Assembly: GCA_938023075.1 (NCBI GenBank)
Contig: CALHDG010000034.1
Location: 1 to 64,000 of the forward strand
DNA from: an uncultured Chitinophagales bacterium
Lineage (GTDB): Bacteria > Bacteroidota > Bacteroidia > Chitinophagales > JAHDHT01
DNA length: 64,000 nucleotides
Reading direction: 5' to 3'
The stretch's first letter is position 1. Each line of letters starts with the position of its first letter. This document shows, piece by piece, positions 27,342 to 36,327 of the stretch. Position numbers and translations under genes: made by a program. Under the pieces are notes generated by a model. That model worked only from the letters and a program-made list of their open reading frames with translations. It was not told the origin of the DNA and made no database searches.

Positions 27342-29243
27342 TTAGTTTTTCTTTTTGTTGATTTGCTTTTTCAGCTGATTGTTCGCCTTGTTTAAATCAT
27401 TAATACGTTTGTTCATATCAATTACATACAAGGTTAATTCTTCTACTTTTTGGAGTAGCTTGATGTTCATTTCTGCCAAGTGAATGCCTTCTGTAATCAT
27501 TTCTTTTTCGGGTGGAATATCCGGTAAGTGTTTGTTTTTAGATATGAATTTTTCGAGTGTATGAAGATTTGGAAGATCATAATCTTTATCAAACACAAAA
27601 TCGGCACCCGCATCGGTAAATACTTTTACTTCTTTGGCATGAATGTGTCCGTTAACCGTTAATTCGGCAGATAAGTTATCCGTTCCAATACCTACCTTAC
27701 CATCTGGATTAGGATAAAACACATCGTTATTCGCATTTTGCCAAATTGCCGAACCTGATGAAACTGGTAAGGTGTTGGTTATTGTTCTTTTAACCTGATT
27801 AGCAAAACTTAAGGTATCTAAATCAAGTTCCCAACCTCTGTTCCATTTATCTATCTCTATATTGCCATGTGCAGCTTGTACCTCAGAAATCCGTACTTTT
27901 AAATATTTCCACTCACTGTCTGGTTCGCCAATCCATACAATTGTATTGGTACCATCATCTCCAAAATAAACTTTGTGCGCATTATCTAAAGAAGAAGCAA
28001 CAATTTGTGCCGAACAATTATACCAGTTTTCCGCAGGTTCGTAATTGTAACCACCTATGGTTGCCGAAAAACTTTTATCGGTTATATAATTAAATACTTC
28101 AACCCGAAAACGGAGCATGGTATTGGTATAATAAACGGGTAATTTAATTTTAATGGCGCCTTTAACATCGGTTCCATTTTTTACAAAAGAGCCACCCTCG
28201 GGTGCATAAATTTGGGTGATGCCTTTTTCCGAAACTCCCATTCCCGAGCCCGACGAAACTGGTAAAGTATTTTTAACTGTTCTGTTTACCTGCCCCGAAA
28301 AATCTTCATTAATTAAGCTGATTCCCCAATTTTTGCTCCAGGTATCAACCTCTTTATTACCGTGCGAAACCTGAACTTCTGCAATACTAATTTTTACGTG
28401 TTGCCATTTTGTATCCTCTTCTCCTATCCATACCATCGCATTTGTTCCATCGTCTCCAAAATAAACGGTGTGTGCATTGTCTATTGAAGTGGCTAAAATT
28501 TGTGCGGAGCAATTTATCCATGTGCTGTTACCTTCATAATTAAAACCGCCAATAATTGCCGTAAAGCTTTTATCCGTTAGATAATTAAACACTTCTACCC
28601 TAAACTTGACCATACTATTGGTGTACAACACCGGTAGTTTAATTTGTATGGCGCCGGTAATGTCTTTATCATAACTTACAAAAGACCCACCTTGCGGTGC
28701 AAAAATTTGTGTTAAGCCATTTTCAAAAGTACCAACCGGCAACTCTGCATCATAGGGTACTAAAACTTGTTGTCCATCTGGCAAGTTGGTTGTTAGCGGT
28801 TCGTCAATGTGTGTCCAGCCGGTAAACCAGGCAGCTTCTTCGTATAAATCGGCATGGGCTCTAATACTAAATCGGGTAAAATACGATTGGTCATCCAAAA
28901 AAACAACAACCTTTCCATTTTCATTTGACAAATAAATATCAGGTTTATAGCTGGTTGAACTGCTGGCTTTGTATTTTATAAATTTGTCTTGATAAACATA
29001 GTAAACCAACTTGATATCAATTGGCGTTGTGCTGCCATAATCGTAACCTTCCAACATAATAGTTGGCATTTGCTTGTTACTAACAAAAGGAATATTAGTT
29101 TCAATTTTGATGCCGTGTACCGGCGTACCGTTTAGTTTGTAGGAGAGTATATCGTTGTAATATTGGGCAATACAATTTAGTGAAACTGCAATTAAAAACA
29201 ATAGGAATCCTGTTCTTTTCAAGGATCGAAAAAGAGTTTTCAT
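27342..29243 (-). CDS. Secreted tail-fibre-like protein, first gene of the DUF1800/DUF1501 group
   Basis: The 633-aa protein has a signal peptide, an N-terminal beta domain (about 30-165), and two tandem repeats of about 150 residues (both with FRVEVFNY-TDKSF-A-IGG and VYFGDDGTN-VWIGE). The tail is VGIGTDNLSAELTVNGHI, ADFVFDKDYDLPNLHTLEKF, KHLPDIPPEKEM and LLQKVEELTLYVIDMNKR plus a lysine-rich coiled coil. The tail is closely related to that of the 507-aa protein at 21957, although the N-terminal domains differ. It probably forms a trimer at the surface. Ligand and role are unknown. Confidence 0.75.
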   Translation of the reverse strand: MKTLFRSLKRTGFLLFLIAVSLNCIAQYYNDILSYKLNGTPVHGIKIETNIPFVSNKQMPTIMLEGYDYGSTTPIDIKLVYYVYQDKFIKYKASSSTSYKPDIYLSNENGKVVVFLDDQSYFTRFSIRAHADLYEEAAWFTGWTHIDEPLTTNLPDGQQVLVPYDAELPVGTFENGLTQIFAPQGGSFVSYDKDITGAIQIKLPVLYTNSMVKFRVEVFNYLTDKSFTAIIGGFNYEGNSTWINCSAQILATSIDNAHTVYFGDDGTNAMVWIGEEDTKWQHVKISIAEVQVSHGNKEVDTWSKNWGISLINEDFSGQVNRTVKNTLPVSSGSGMGVSEKGITQIYAPEGGSFVKNGTDVKGAIKIKLPVYYTNTMLRFRVEVFNYITDKSFSATIGGYNYEPAENWYNCSAQIVASSLDNAHKVYFGDDGTNTIVWIGEPDSEWKYLKVRISEVQAAHGNIEIDKWNRGWELDLDTLSFANQVKRTITNTLPVSSGSAIWQNANNDVFYPNPDGKVGIGTDNLSAELTVNGHIHAKEVKVFTDAGADFVFDKDYDLPNLHTLEKFISKNKHLPDIPPEKEMITEGIHLAEMNIKLLQKVEELTLYVIDMNKRINDLNKANNQLKKQINKKKN

Positions 29244-29516
29244 TTTAATTATGGTTTATATGGTTGATTAAATATTTATTATTTTATTCGACTTGCATTT
29301 TATTGAATTTATTTTTTTTTGCGCTTATTGTATGAAATTTATAAATGCCATACAATGTTTTATTAGATGTTAAAAAATGAATTATGGTTGCATTTTGCTT
29401 TTCATTTTCAACTTAAATTTGAGTAGATAAAAACAGTTAGTTTTAAAAATTGGTTTTTTTTATAATTAAGAGTAGATCAAATTGTGTGAGAACTATTTAT
29501 TAATTAAATCTATAAA

Positions 29517-29554
29517 AATTGAATTTAGTGAACTTTCACTCACTAAATCCAATT
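29517..29554 (-). terminator. Terminator hairpin after the Gly/Thr-rich protein
   Basis: AATTGAATTTAGTGA pairs with TCACTAAATCCAATT around an 8-nt loop with a single mismatch in 15 bp. It lies 47 nt beyond the stop codon at 29601. The remainder of the gap 29244-29600 is very AT-rich and shows nothing else. Confidence 0.65.
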
Positions 29555-29600
29555 CAAATTATTCATCCCAAATTTATATTTTAATTTAATTTTTATATAT

Positions 29601-30353
29601 TTATCCTACTCCTAATCCATCATTATCGGTCCATCCCGTATCATCCATACCAGGACTTGAATTTCTGTCAGCTTCTTCTTGTCTTTCATCGGCAGTTGAT
29701 TTATGATCATCTGGTTGACTGGTTGTGTTTGTTGCAGGTTCGTTTATAGTCATACCAGTTGGGGTTGTAACTGACCTAGTAGTTTTGGTGCCATCGGCTA
29801 AGGTTGTAGTTGAAACATTTGAAACTGGTCCATTAGCAGCATTGGTATCTGGGGTGCTCACTGTCTCAGTTCGTGAAACTACATCGCCACGACTATCGGT
29901 TGTTATAGACAAACTTGTTGCAGGTGCTGATTCTGTCGCTGGTCTTGACATAGTTGTCGTGTTTGTTCCATCAGGATTTCGTTGCACTTGCCTTGTAACT
30001 GTTGGGTTATCATTTTCCTCTGGAACAATGTCAACACTACCAGCAAAACCTGCACCAGCTCCAATAAGCCCTACCCCTAAAGCTGCCAGTGCTGGTCCAA
30101 TTGGTCCTGCCGCTAAAGCTGGGGTGGACGTGTTCATAGTTGTTAATGCAGCGCCAGTGGCTCCGGCAATGCCCCATATTTGTGCTTGATTTATTGTATC
30201 TGCCCAACTTTCATTTGGAACAATATCAACAAACGGAATGTCAAAAAATTCCTTAGCAGCAGAAGTCCTATTAGCTCTAGAAACAGCAATTTTACTTTTT
30301 GCTGTTTGTACAATACTTAATGCAGATGATAATTTTCCATTAATGTCACTCAT
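29601..30353 (-). CDS. Gly/Ala-core, Thr-rich protein of unknown function
   Basis: The 250-aa protein has no signal peptide. Residues about 62-108 form a glycine/alanine-rich hydrophobic stretch (GPIGPALAALGVGLIGAGAG) with GxxxG spacing that could enter a membrane. The following 140 residues are Thr/Ser/Pro/Asp-rich and probably disordered. VDIVP occurs on both sides of the core (FVDIVPNES and SVDIVPEEN). The composition is unlike that of any neighbour. A glycine-rich core followed by a disordered tail recalls bacteriocin-like or pore-forming proteins, but nothing specific supports that. TAAGTTTG at 30429-30436 is a candidate -7 element, and a good terminator follows. Confidence 0.6.
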   Translation of the reverse strand: MSDINGKLSSALSIVQTAKSKIAVSRANRTSAAKEFFDIPFVDIVPNESWADTINQAQIWGIAGATGAALTTMNTSTPALAAGPIGPALAALGVGLIGAGAGFAGSVDIVPEENDNPTVTRQVQRNPDGTNTTTMSRPATESAPATSLSITTDSRGDVVSRTETVSTPDTNAANGPVSNVSTTTLADGTKTTRSVTTPTGMTINEPATNTTSQPDDHKSTADERQEEADRNSSPGMDDTGWTDNDGLGVG

Positions 30354-30428
30354 TTTTTTAATTTTTTAAAGATTAATTTATTAATTATTTTTATGTGATT
30401 AATTCTATGTTAATATTAAGATCGATTG

Positions 30429-30436
30429 CAAACTTA
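30429..30436 (-). promoter_or_regulatory. Candidate -7 element for the Gly/Thr-rich protein
   Basis: TAAGTTTG on the minus strand fits TAnnTTTG and would give a leader of about 70 nt. No TTG is seen at the -33 position, so the match is half a promoter. Confidence 0.35.
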
Positions 30437-30552
30437 GTTAGTTGGGAGAGTAGCGTGGGGTATTTCCTACTTGTTTCCGGCTTATTTCTCCTAAAATAAA
30501 TCAATTAAAATATTGGAGATTGGCAGATGACACACCTTAGCCAATATGAAGC

Positions 30553-30715
30553 ATATACTTGATTAGGCTGAATTTTAAACTTTTTTACCAAGGCTTTTGC
30601 ACTTATACTTCTTTAAAAAATAGCTCCATAGCACCACTATGAAGCGATTTTTTGAATCGCCTAAGCACAAAATCCAGAAGTAAAAAAGCCCAAAACTCAA
30701 CCTAAACAAGTATAT
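30553..30715 (-). ncRNA. 163-nt long imperfect hairpin, possible RNA or MITE-like element
   Basis: The sequence from ATATACTTG to CAAGTATAT is one imperfect palindrome with arms of about 80 nt and a CACCA-type tip. Nearly all single-base differences between the arms are transitions. Nine of ten of these give G-U pairs if the minus strand is transcribed and A-C mismatches if the plus strand is, so a minus-strand RNA seems to have been under selection. It lies in a 597-nt gap without genes, 235 nt after the stop of the HTH-dioxygenase gene and 200 nt before the Gly/Thr-rich gene. No terminal repeat duplications or transposase are visible. Confidence 0.55.
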
Positions 30716-30950
30716 CTCTAAATCATGGTGTAGTGGAAAAGTGAAATAATTTCTAACTCATTTTAAAACAACGCCTGCTAATTACCATACAAGGCGAAAC
30801 CTGCCCAATAGTAAGGATGGATTTGACCTCAAAAAATGAATTAACCCAAAAAATAACTTTATCATCATTCCTAAAATTATTTTCTCATTGTTCAACACCT
30901 ATTATTAGTGATCAAAATAATTTTGATCTACTAAGAAAATGTGCTGAATA

Positions 30951-32117
30951 TTAGCTAGCCAACCAAGCTAAACCACCGGGCAAATCTATTGTAGCAAAAT
31001 CTAACTGTAATAAATGAACGGATTGGGTTTCAAAAACTTTGCTGAAGGCTTGTAATACTAAAGGTTTTACAATGTGAATATCGCCGCCTTCTAAACTATA
31101 TATTTGAGGATTGATATTTTCAATAATCTGGTTACGCTCCTGTATGTTTAATATTTTTTTATGAGAACCCGGTAAAATTTGAAGTGCACCATTTGTTTCA
31201 TTAGAAGGAGATAAATGTATATAGATAGAAATGGACTGTCTCAACAAATCTATCGGTGCCATTACGCTGGTAATGCCCTCTTTTTTTGACCAACCAGAAA
31301 AACCATCTACCGGCATTTTTTCCTTTACCGGTATCGTAATATTTTGATGTAAGGTAGTAAACCAATTAGCCATCGGTATTTGATGATAATATTTGGAAGA
31401 AGTGAGTATCAACTGATCATCAAAATTGCTTAACAATTGTTGCAAATTTGGATTAAATAGTTTTCGTTCCAATTCAGGCATCGTATTTAAAGAAAAATAG
31501 GTTCCGTTTTCATTGAGGTTTTGATGAGCAAATACCTCCGTTAAGATATTGACTATTTCAGCAACTTCATAATCCATATATATCTTTGGAACAATATGGC
31601 TGCCTTGCTGTTCAAGTATATGTGTATTAATCAGTTTAGTAGGTGGTGGTGTTGTTACAGTAGGTATAAATGGCTTCTCCTCAATCGGTTGTTCATTTTC
31701 AAATCGATTGTTGGTATCTGTTGTTAATATTGATTCCAATTCATCTACCACCTTATCATACAATTCAAAATGATCAAAGTCTTGTAGTTGTTTCATAAAA
31801 TCAACTGCTTCTTTTATCATCCCTTCATCTTGTTTTGATATGGGTTGCTTGGTTATACTGTAATTGGCATCTGCATAAGTATAATACTTTTTTGCGATTA
31901 CCGTAATAGGGGCATGGTAACCCATTACCGGATCGCGCATCAGTTGTAAATCACCTTGCACCGTTCTTTTACTGGCTCCTTTATTGGTTCCTTCAATGTT
32001 ATTGACTGCTACGGAGCACGCCTCAATTAAATCTTCTAAAGTCCAATTACGGCTGCGATCACGCAAACACCGGTCAATTGTTTTGTAGCGAATTAATGCA
32101 ATTTTATTTAAAGGCAT
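30951..32117 (-). CDS. WYL-type HTH regulator fused to a degenerate PhyH domain
   Basis: Residues 1-135 match the N-terminal region of Bacteroidota WYL-family regulators (PLNKIALIRYKTIDRCLRD, WTLEDLIEAC, SKRTVQGDLQLMR, GYHAPITV, KKYYTYAD), which carries the winged HTH. The WYL domain that normally follows is missing. After a Pro-rich linker (about 136-175) comes a phytanoyl-CoA dioxygenase-like domain (ITIPVKEKMPVDGFSGWSKKEG, NGALQILPGSH, LPGGLAWL). The usual iron ligands are altered: the expected HQD reads HQN, and the distal His in a KPLxLH motif is Gln (KPLVLQAFSK). The 2-oxoglutarate Arg also appears lost. It is therefore probably a ligand-sensing regulator and unlikely to be an oxygenase. 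The 388-aa frame is unbroken. Confidence 0.75.
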   Translation of the reverse strand: MPLNKIALIRYKTIDRCLRDRSRNWTLEDLIEACSVAVNNIEGTNKGASKRTVQGDLQLMRDPVMGYHAPITVIAKKYYTYADANYSITKQPISKQDEGMIKEAVDFMKQLQDFDHFELYDKVVDELESILTTDTNNRFENEQPIEEKPFIPTVTTPPPTKLINTHILEQQGSHIVPKIYMDYEVAEIVNILTEVFAHQNLNENGTYFSLNTMPELERKLFNPNLQQLLSNFDDQLILTSSKYYHQIPMANWFTTLHQNITIPVKEKMPVDGFSGWSKKEGITSVMAPIDLLRQSISIYIHLSPSNETNGALQILPGSHKKILNIQERNQIIENINPQIYSLEGGDIHIVKPLVLQAFSKVFETQSVHLLQLDFATIDLPGGLAWLAS

Positions 32118-32190
32118 GGACTTGTTTGTTATATTACCATCACAAAAAAATGAAAATTATTTCGACTCCACAAATACTATGCTTTAATTG

Positions 32191-33051
32191 TTAGGATAAA
32201 AAAAATAATGCGCCCAATAAAAGAATACATAGCAAAATCATTAAACCATCAATATAAAACAAATAGAAAAAATTATTTTTAGTTTGAGCAGATTCTATAA
32301 TATAATACGCTGAAATACAATAGGTAAGCGCATAAGCAAATTGTACAGAAAAATTAGTGGTACTATTCATAACCATTATATAAGATAGTATTAAACAAAG
32401 CAAGGCAATAATGATAGCTCCTACAATGCCAAATCGAATAGGTAAGGTTTTAACCCCAACTGAGGCATCATATTGCATGTCTCTAATATCAAATGGAATG
32501 GTAATAGCGATGATGTATGAAAATTTTTCAAAAAAAACGGTTATGTGATTGGTTAGACTGAAAGAATCTTCTGCTTGTATTAAGGGTAAATTTCCACAAA
32601 CCCATGCCCAAGTAAAAGCAATTAAGCCAATTTTTAAATAACCAATATCTCTTAGCCGTTTTTTATGTGTGCTGGTTTTAATAATTGGGATAGAATACAA
32701 TAGCGTTATTAAAGCCAGTAAACACAAACTCAATTGGGTGGCGATTTTCATCTTTAAAAACGTAATGCCTAATAATAATAAACAGACCACAAAAGTGATG
32801 GTTAAAAATTTTAAGTGCTCAATAGTCCATTGAAAAATAACATTGGGGTGTGCAGTATATTGATAATAATAAACCGGAAAAGCCCTATGAAAAATATAAT
32901 TAGATAAGGTTGCTGTAAATATCAAAATAAGTAAAGCCACATCTATCGAATCAATTTGGTAAACAAAATACGTACTCCATGTATAACAGCATGCTGCCGT
33001 TGCAATATTAAGGTTAGAATATGCCCAATTTTTTAAAATGCTCTTGTTCAA
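32191..33051 (-). CDS. UbiA-like membrane protein
   Basis: The 286-aa protein has about eight transmembrane helices. The second UbiA motif is present (DIRDMQYDASVGVKTLPIRFG), but the first Asp-rich motif (NDxxD) is replaced by TLSNYIFHRAFP. UbiA enzymes transfer prenyl chains to aromatic acceptors, and the first motif binds the Mg-diphosphate. Proteins lacking it form a Bacteroidota subgroup of unknown activity. It lies upstream of the HTH-dioxygenase gene on the same strand with a 73-nt gap. TAGTTTTG at 33107-33114 is a candidate -7 element. Confidence 0.75.
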   Translation of the reverse strand: MNKSILKNWAYSNLNIATAACCYTWSTYFVYQIDSIDVALLILIFTATLSNYIFHRAFPVYYYQYTAHPNVIFQWTIEHLKFLTITFVVCLLLLGITFLKMKIATQLSLCLLALITLLYSIPIIKTSTHKKRLRDIGYLKIGLIAFTWAWVCGNLPLIQAEDSFSLTNHITVFFEKFSYIIAITIPFDIRDMQYDASVGVKTLPIRFGIVGAIIIALLCLILSYIMVMNSTTNFSVQFAYALTYCISAYYIIESAQTKNNFFYLFYIDGLMILLCILLLGALFFLS

Positions 33052-33232
33052 CTATAACTCCATTAATGGAATGGTAATGTACCATTTATTTCTATACTTT
33101 GATTGTCAAAACTATCGACATTCATTCTTGTATACCTTAATTATAAAACTTAAATAAAGTTAATTCACGGCGTATATGTCCTAATTAAATATAATAAAGT
33201 GTCAAGTTTTATTTTTCTATGTTCTCAATTCT

Positions 33233-33240
33233 TAAATTTG
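33233..33240 (+). promoter_or_regulatory. Candidate -7 element that decides the M16 peptidase start
   Basis: TAAATTTG fits TAnnTTTG and lies after the ATG at 33219 used in the ORF track but 24 nt before the ATG at 33264. Together with the clean lipoprotein signal from 33264 this favours the downstream start. The -33 region is only T-rich. Confidence 0.4.
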
Positions 33241-33263
33241 CTATTGAATCAAAAATCACAAGA

Positions 33264-36215
33264 ATGAATTTATACAAATTCTCTACACTGTGTAGCTTAG
33301 TGCTGCTTATTTTAATTTCTGCTTGTTCTCGCAAACAGACACTCGTAAAAACAGATGCAACAACCACTGCTGCGGAAAGCGAAATGCAAGAGCAGGCTGA
33401 AGAAGTTAAAGAAACCTTTGAGGAAGCGGTAAAAGAAAAGGCTGCGGAAGCGGTTGAAATGCCGGTAATCTCAAAAAAAATTCCGGTGGATGAACGTTTA
33501 GTACAAGGTAAATTGGCGAACGGCATGCATTATTACATTCAGGCAAACAAAAAGCCTGAAAAGCGGGCAGAACTTCGTTTGGCAGTTAATGCCGGTTCTG
33601 TTTTAGAAGACGAAGACCAAAAAGGCTTAGCCCATTTTGTGGAGCACATGGCTTTTAACGGTACCAAAAATTTTGAGAAAAGCGAATTGGTTGATTATTT
33701 AGAAAGTATCGGTACCCAATTTGGACCAGATTTAAATGCTTACACTTCTTTTGATGAAACGGTATATATGCTACAAGTTAGAACTGATAGTACTGAGTTG
33801 TTTGACAAAGGCATGCTGGTTTTGCGCGATTGGGCTAACGATGTAACTTTTGATCATGAAGAAATTGATAAAGAACGTGGAGTAGTGGAAGCCGAATGGA
33901 GAACCCGCTTAAGTGCCGACCAACGGATGCAAAACAAATATTTTCCGATATACTATCAAGGTTCGCAATATGCTGAACGATTACCGATTGGGGATATGGA
34001 CATCGTTAGAAATGCGGATTATGAAGCCTTTAAACGCTATTATAGAGATTGGTACAGACCTGATTTAATGGCTGTAGTGGTTGTTGGTGATATTGATGTT
34101 GCTCAAGTAGAAAATCAAATTAAAACCTTATTTGGTGATATAAAACCGGTGGAAGAACCCAGAGAACGTACCAAATTTAAAGTACCAGCACACGAAGAAA
34201 CGTTAATTAGCGTAGCCTCAGATGCCGAAGCTGCCTTTACCAATGTGCGTATAGCCTATAAGCATCCAAAAAAATATTCTAGAAATTTAGCGGACTATAG
34301 AAGCTCGTTGGTTAGACAAACCTTTAATAATATGATGAGTGCCCGATTAGAAGAATTAACCAAAGCTGCCGATCCGCCATTTATGTTTGCCAATACCAGC
34401 TATGGTGCCGATGTTGGCGATATAGATGCTTACCGCTCTTTTGCTTTTGTACCAGAAGGTAAAGCCCCTGCTGCTTTAGAAGCCTTACTCACTGAAAATA
34501 AAAGAGTGTTACAGCATGGCTTTACCGCAGGCGAACTAGACCGGGCAAAAAAACGCATGATAGAAAATGCCGAAAAATCTTTTAAAGAAATGGACAAAAC
34601 CGAATCGCGCAGAATAGTGATGCGATATGTGTACAAATACTTAGATCAAGACCCCACACCAAGCCCTAAACAAACTTTAGGGTTGTATAACAAGCATTTA
34701 CCAACCATTACTTTAGAAGAAGTTAATGCGCTACCAGAAAAATGGATTAAAGAGGAAAACAGAGTTGTAGTTATTACAGGTCCTGAAAAAGAAGAAAGTC
34801 CTTTACCCAATGAAGCTGAGGTTAGTGCCATGCTCGCAGATGTTGCTGCTAAAGATGTGGCTGCTTATGAAGATGAAGTGATTGAAACCCCTTTTTTCAC
34901 CAAAGAATTGGTTCCAGCAGAAATTACCAAAACAGAAATGTATGAAGATGCCGGTGTAGAATATATAGAGTTAGCCAACGGTGTAGAAGTGTATTTAAAG
35001 CATACCACTTTTAAAAATGATGAGATCAGAATGAGTGCGACCAGCCCAGGCGGGTCTTCATTGTATGATGATGATGTTTATTTTGATGCTCAAAGTGCTT
35101 CTAATATTATTAATGAAGCGGGTTTAGGCGAATTTAACACTACTCAAATGGAAAAGATGATGAGTGGCAAAACTGCCAGTGTACAAGCAACTATAGGCTC
35201 ACTTTCTGAAGGTTTTAGAGGCTCTGCGTCTCCCAAAGATGCGGAATTGATGTTTCAAATGATCCATAAATATTTTTATGAGCCTCGTCTTGATGAAGAA
35301 GCTTTTACCTCATACATCAATAAACAAAAGGGAATTTATAAAAACCTAATGTCCGATCCACGTTATTATTTTTCTGATTATGTAACCGATAAAAAATTCA
35401 ATAATCATCCTCGTCGTGGTTTCCCCAGTGAAGAAAAATTTGATAATGTTCAGTTTGACAGAGCTATGGAATTTTACAAAGAGCGTTTTGCAGATGCTTC
35501 AGATTTTACCTTCTTTTTTGTAGGTAATTATGATAAGGAAACTATGATAGATTTGATTCAGAAGTATTTGGGCGATTTACCTTCTATTAACAGAGAAGAA
35601 GTGTGGAAAGATACTGGTGACAAAGCTGTACGTGGCGGACTGACTGACAGGATAAAAAAAGGTGTGGCTCCAAAAACTAACGTGCATATGTATTATCACG
35701 GTGATTACGAATATAACAAAGATAACAACTATATAATGCAATCGATGATCGCTTATTTACGCATTAAATTAAGAGAAACCATGCGCGAAGATATGGGCGG
35801 TGTTTATGGAGTTAGATTATCAGGTAATGGCATGAAAAAACCAAGAGAGCAATATGGTATTACAGTATCATTTAATGCCGATCCACCAAAAACAGACGAG
35901 TTGATTGCAGCCGCTAAAACCGTAATTGAAACTGCTATTGCCGACGGACCAAGTGAAGAAGACATGACTAAAGTAAAAGAAACGCAACGGCAAAAGAGAA
36001 TTAAAGATTTAGAAGAAAACCGCTATTGGCAACGGGCTATTGCACGAGAGCATGAAGATGGAAAAGCATTTGATGAATTGTTACTACCCGCTTTGGAAAA
36101 ACGGATTGAAAGTTTAACTGCCACTCAAATACAAGAAGCTATTAAAAAATATTTTAGTAAAGATAATTACATAGAAATTGTAATGGAACCTGAAGAAGTG
36201 AAAGAAGAAGAATAA
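33264..36215 (+). CDS. M16 family zinc metallopeptidase, lipoprotein
   Basis: From the ATG at 33264 the protein is 983 aa and starts with a lipoprotein signal (MNLYKFSTLCSLVLLILISAC); the track start 45 nt earlier adds residues that spoil it. The N-terminal M16 domain has the inverted zinc site in GLAHFVEHMAFNGTKNF (HxxEH) and a third ligand Glu in ERGVVEAEWR. A second M16-like domain (about 560-980) lacks this site, as usual for pitrilysin-type pairs that form a closed chamber. A charged coiled segment of about 45 residues links the lipid anchor to the first domain. It is likely a periplasmic peptidase that degrades peptides. Confidence 0.93.
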   Translation: MNLYKFSTLCSLVLLILISACSRKQTLVKTDATTTAAESEMQEQAEEVKETFEEAVKEKAAEAVEMPVISKKIPVDERLVQGKLANGMHYYIQANKKPEKRAELRLAVNAGSVLEDEDQKGLAHFVEHMAFNGTKNFEKSELVDYLESIGTQFGPDLNAYTSFDETVYMLQVRTDSTELFDKGMLVLRDWANDVTFDHEEIDKERGVVEAEWRTRLSADQRMQNKYFPIYYQGSQYAERLPIGDMDIVRNADYEAFKRYYRDWYRPDLMAVVVVGDIDVAQVENQIKTLFGDIKPVEEPRERTKFKVPAHEETLISVASDAEAAFTNVRIAYKHPKKYSRNLADYRSSLVRQTFNNMMSARLEELTKAADPPFMFANTSYGADVGDIDAYRSFAFVPEGKAPAALEALLTENKRVLQHGFTAGELDRAKKRMIENAEKSFKEMDKTESRRIVMRYVYKYLDQDPTPSPKQTLGLYNKHLPTITLEEVNALPEKWIKEENRVVVITGPEKEESPLPNEAEVSAMLADVAAKDVAAYEDEVIETPFFTKELVPAEITKTEMYEDAGVEYIELANGVEVYLKHTTFKNDEIRMSATSPGGSSLYDDDVYFDAQSASNIINEAGLGEFNTTQMEKMMSGKTASVQATIGSLSEGFRGSASPKDAELMFQMIHKYFYEPRLDEEAFTSYINKQKGIYKNLMSDPRYYFSDYVTDKKFNNHPRRGFPSEEKFDNVQFDRAMEFYKERFADASDFTFFFVGNYDKETMIDLIQKYLGDLPSINREEVWKDTGDKAVRGGLTDRIKKGVAPKTNVHMYYHGDYEYNKDNNYIMQSMIAYLRIKLRETMREDMGGVYGVRLSGNGMKKPREQYGITVSFNADPPKTDELIAAAKTVIETAIADGPSEEDMTKVKETQRQKRIKDLEENRYWQRAIAREHEDGKAFDELLLPALEKRIESLTATQIQEAIKKYFSKDNYIEIVMEPEEVKEEE

Positions 36216-36247
36216 TAAAAACTTACTGACAAATTTTTATTAGAAAG

Positions 36248-36282
36248 AAGGGAAGCTGATTAGGTTAGTTTCCCTTTTTTTA
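36248..36282 (+). terminator. Terminator after the M16 peptidase
   Basis: AAGGGAAGCT pairs with AGTTTCCCTT (10 bp with one G-U) around a 9-nt loop and runs into a T tract, 33 nt after the stop codon. Confidence 0.8.
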
Positions 36283-36327
36283 TTTGATTCTACTATAAAT
36301 TTAATGAGAATTTTTATGTGAGTTTAT

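Noticed and set aside
29725-30189. 154-aa plus-strand ORF opposite the Gly/Thr-rich gene
   Set aside because: It lies fully inside the longer minus-strand frame, which has a -7 element before and a terminator after it. The plus-strand ORF has neither and reflects the unusual composition.
33219-33263. ORF-track start of the M16 peptidase at 33219
   Set aside because: It would lie before a -7 promoter element and spoil the lipoprotein signal; the ATG at 33264 fits both.
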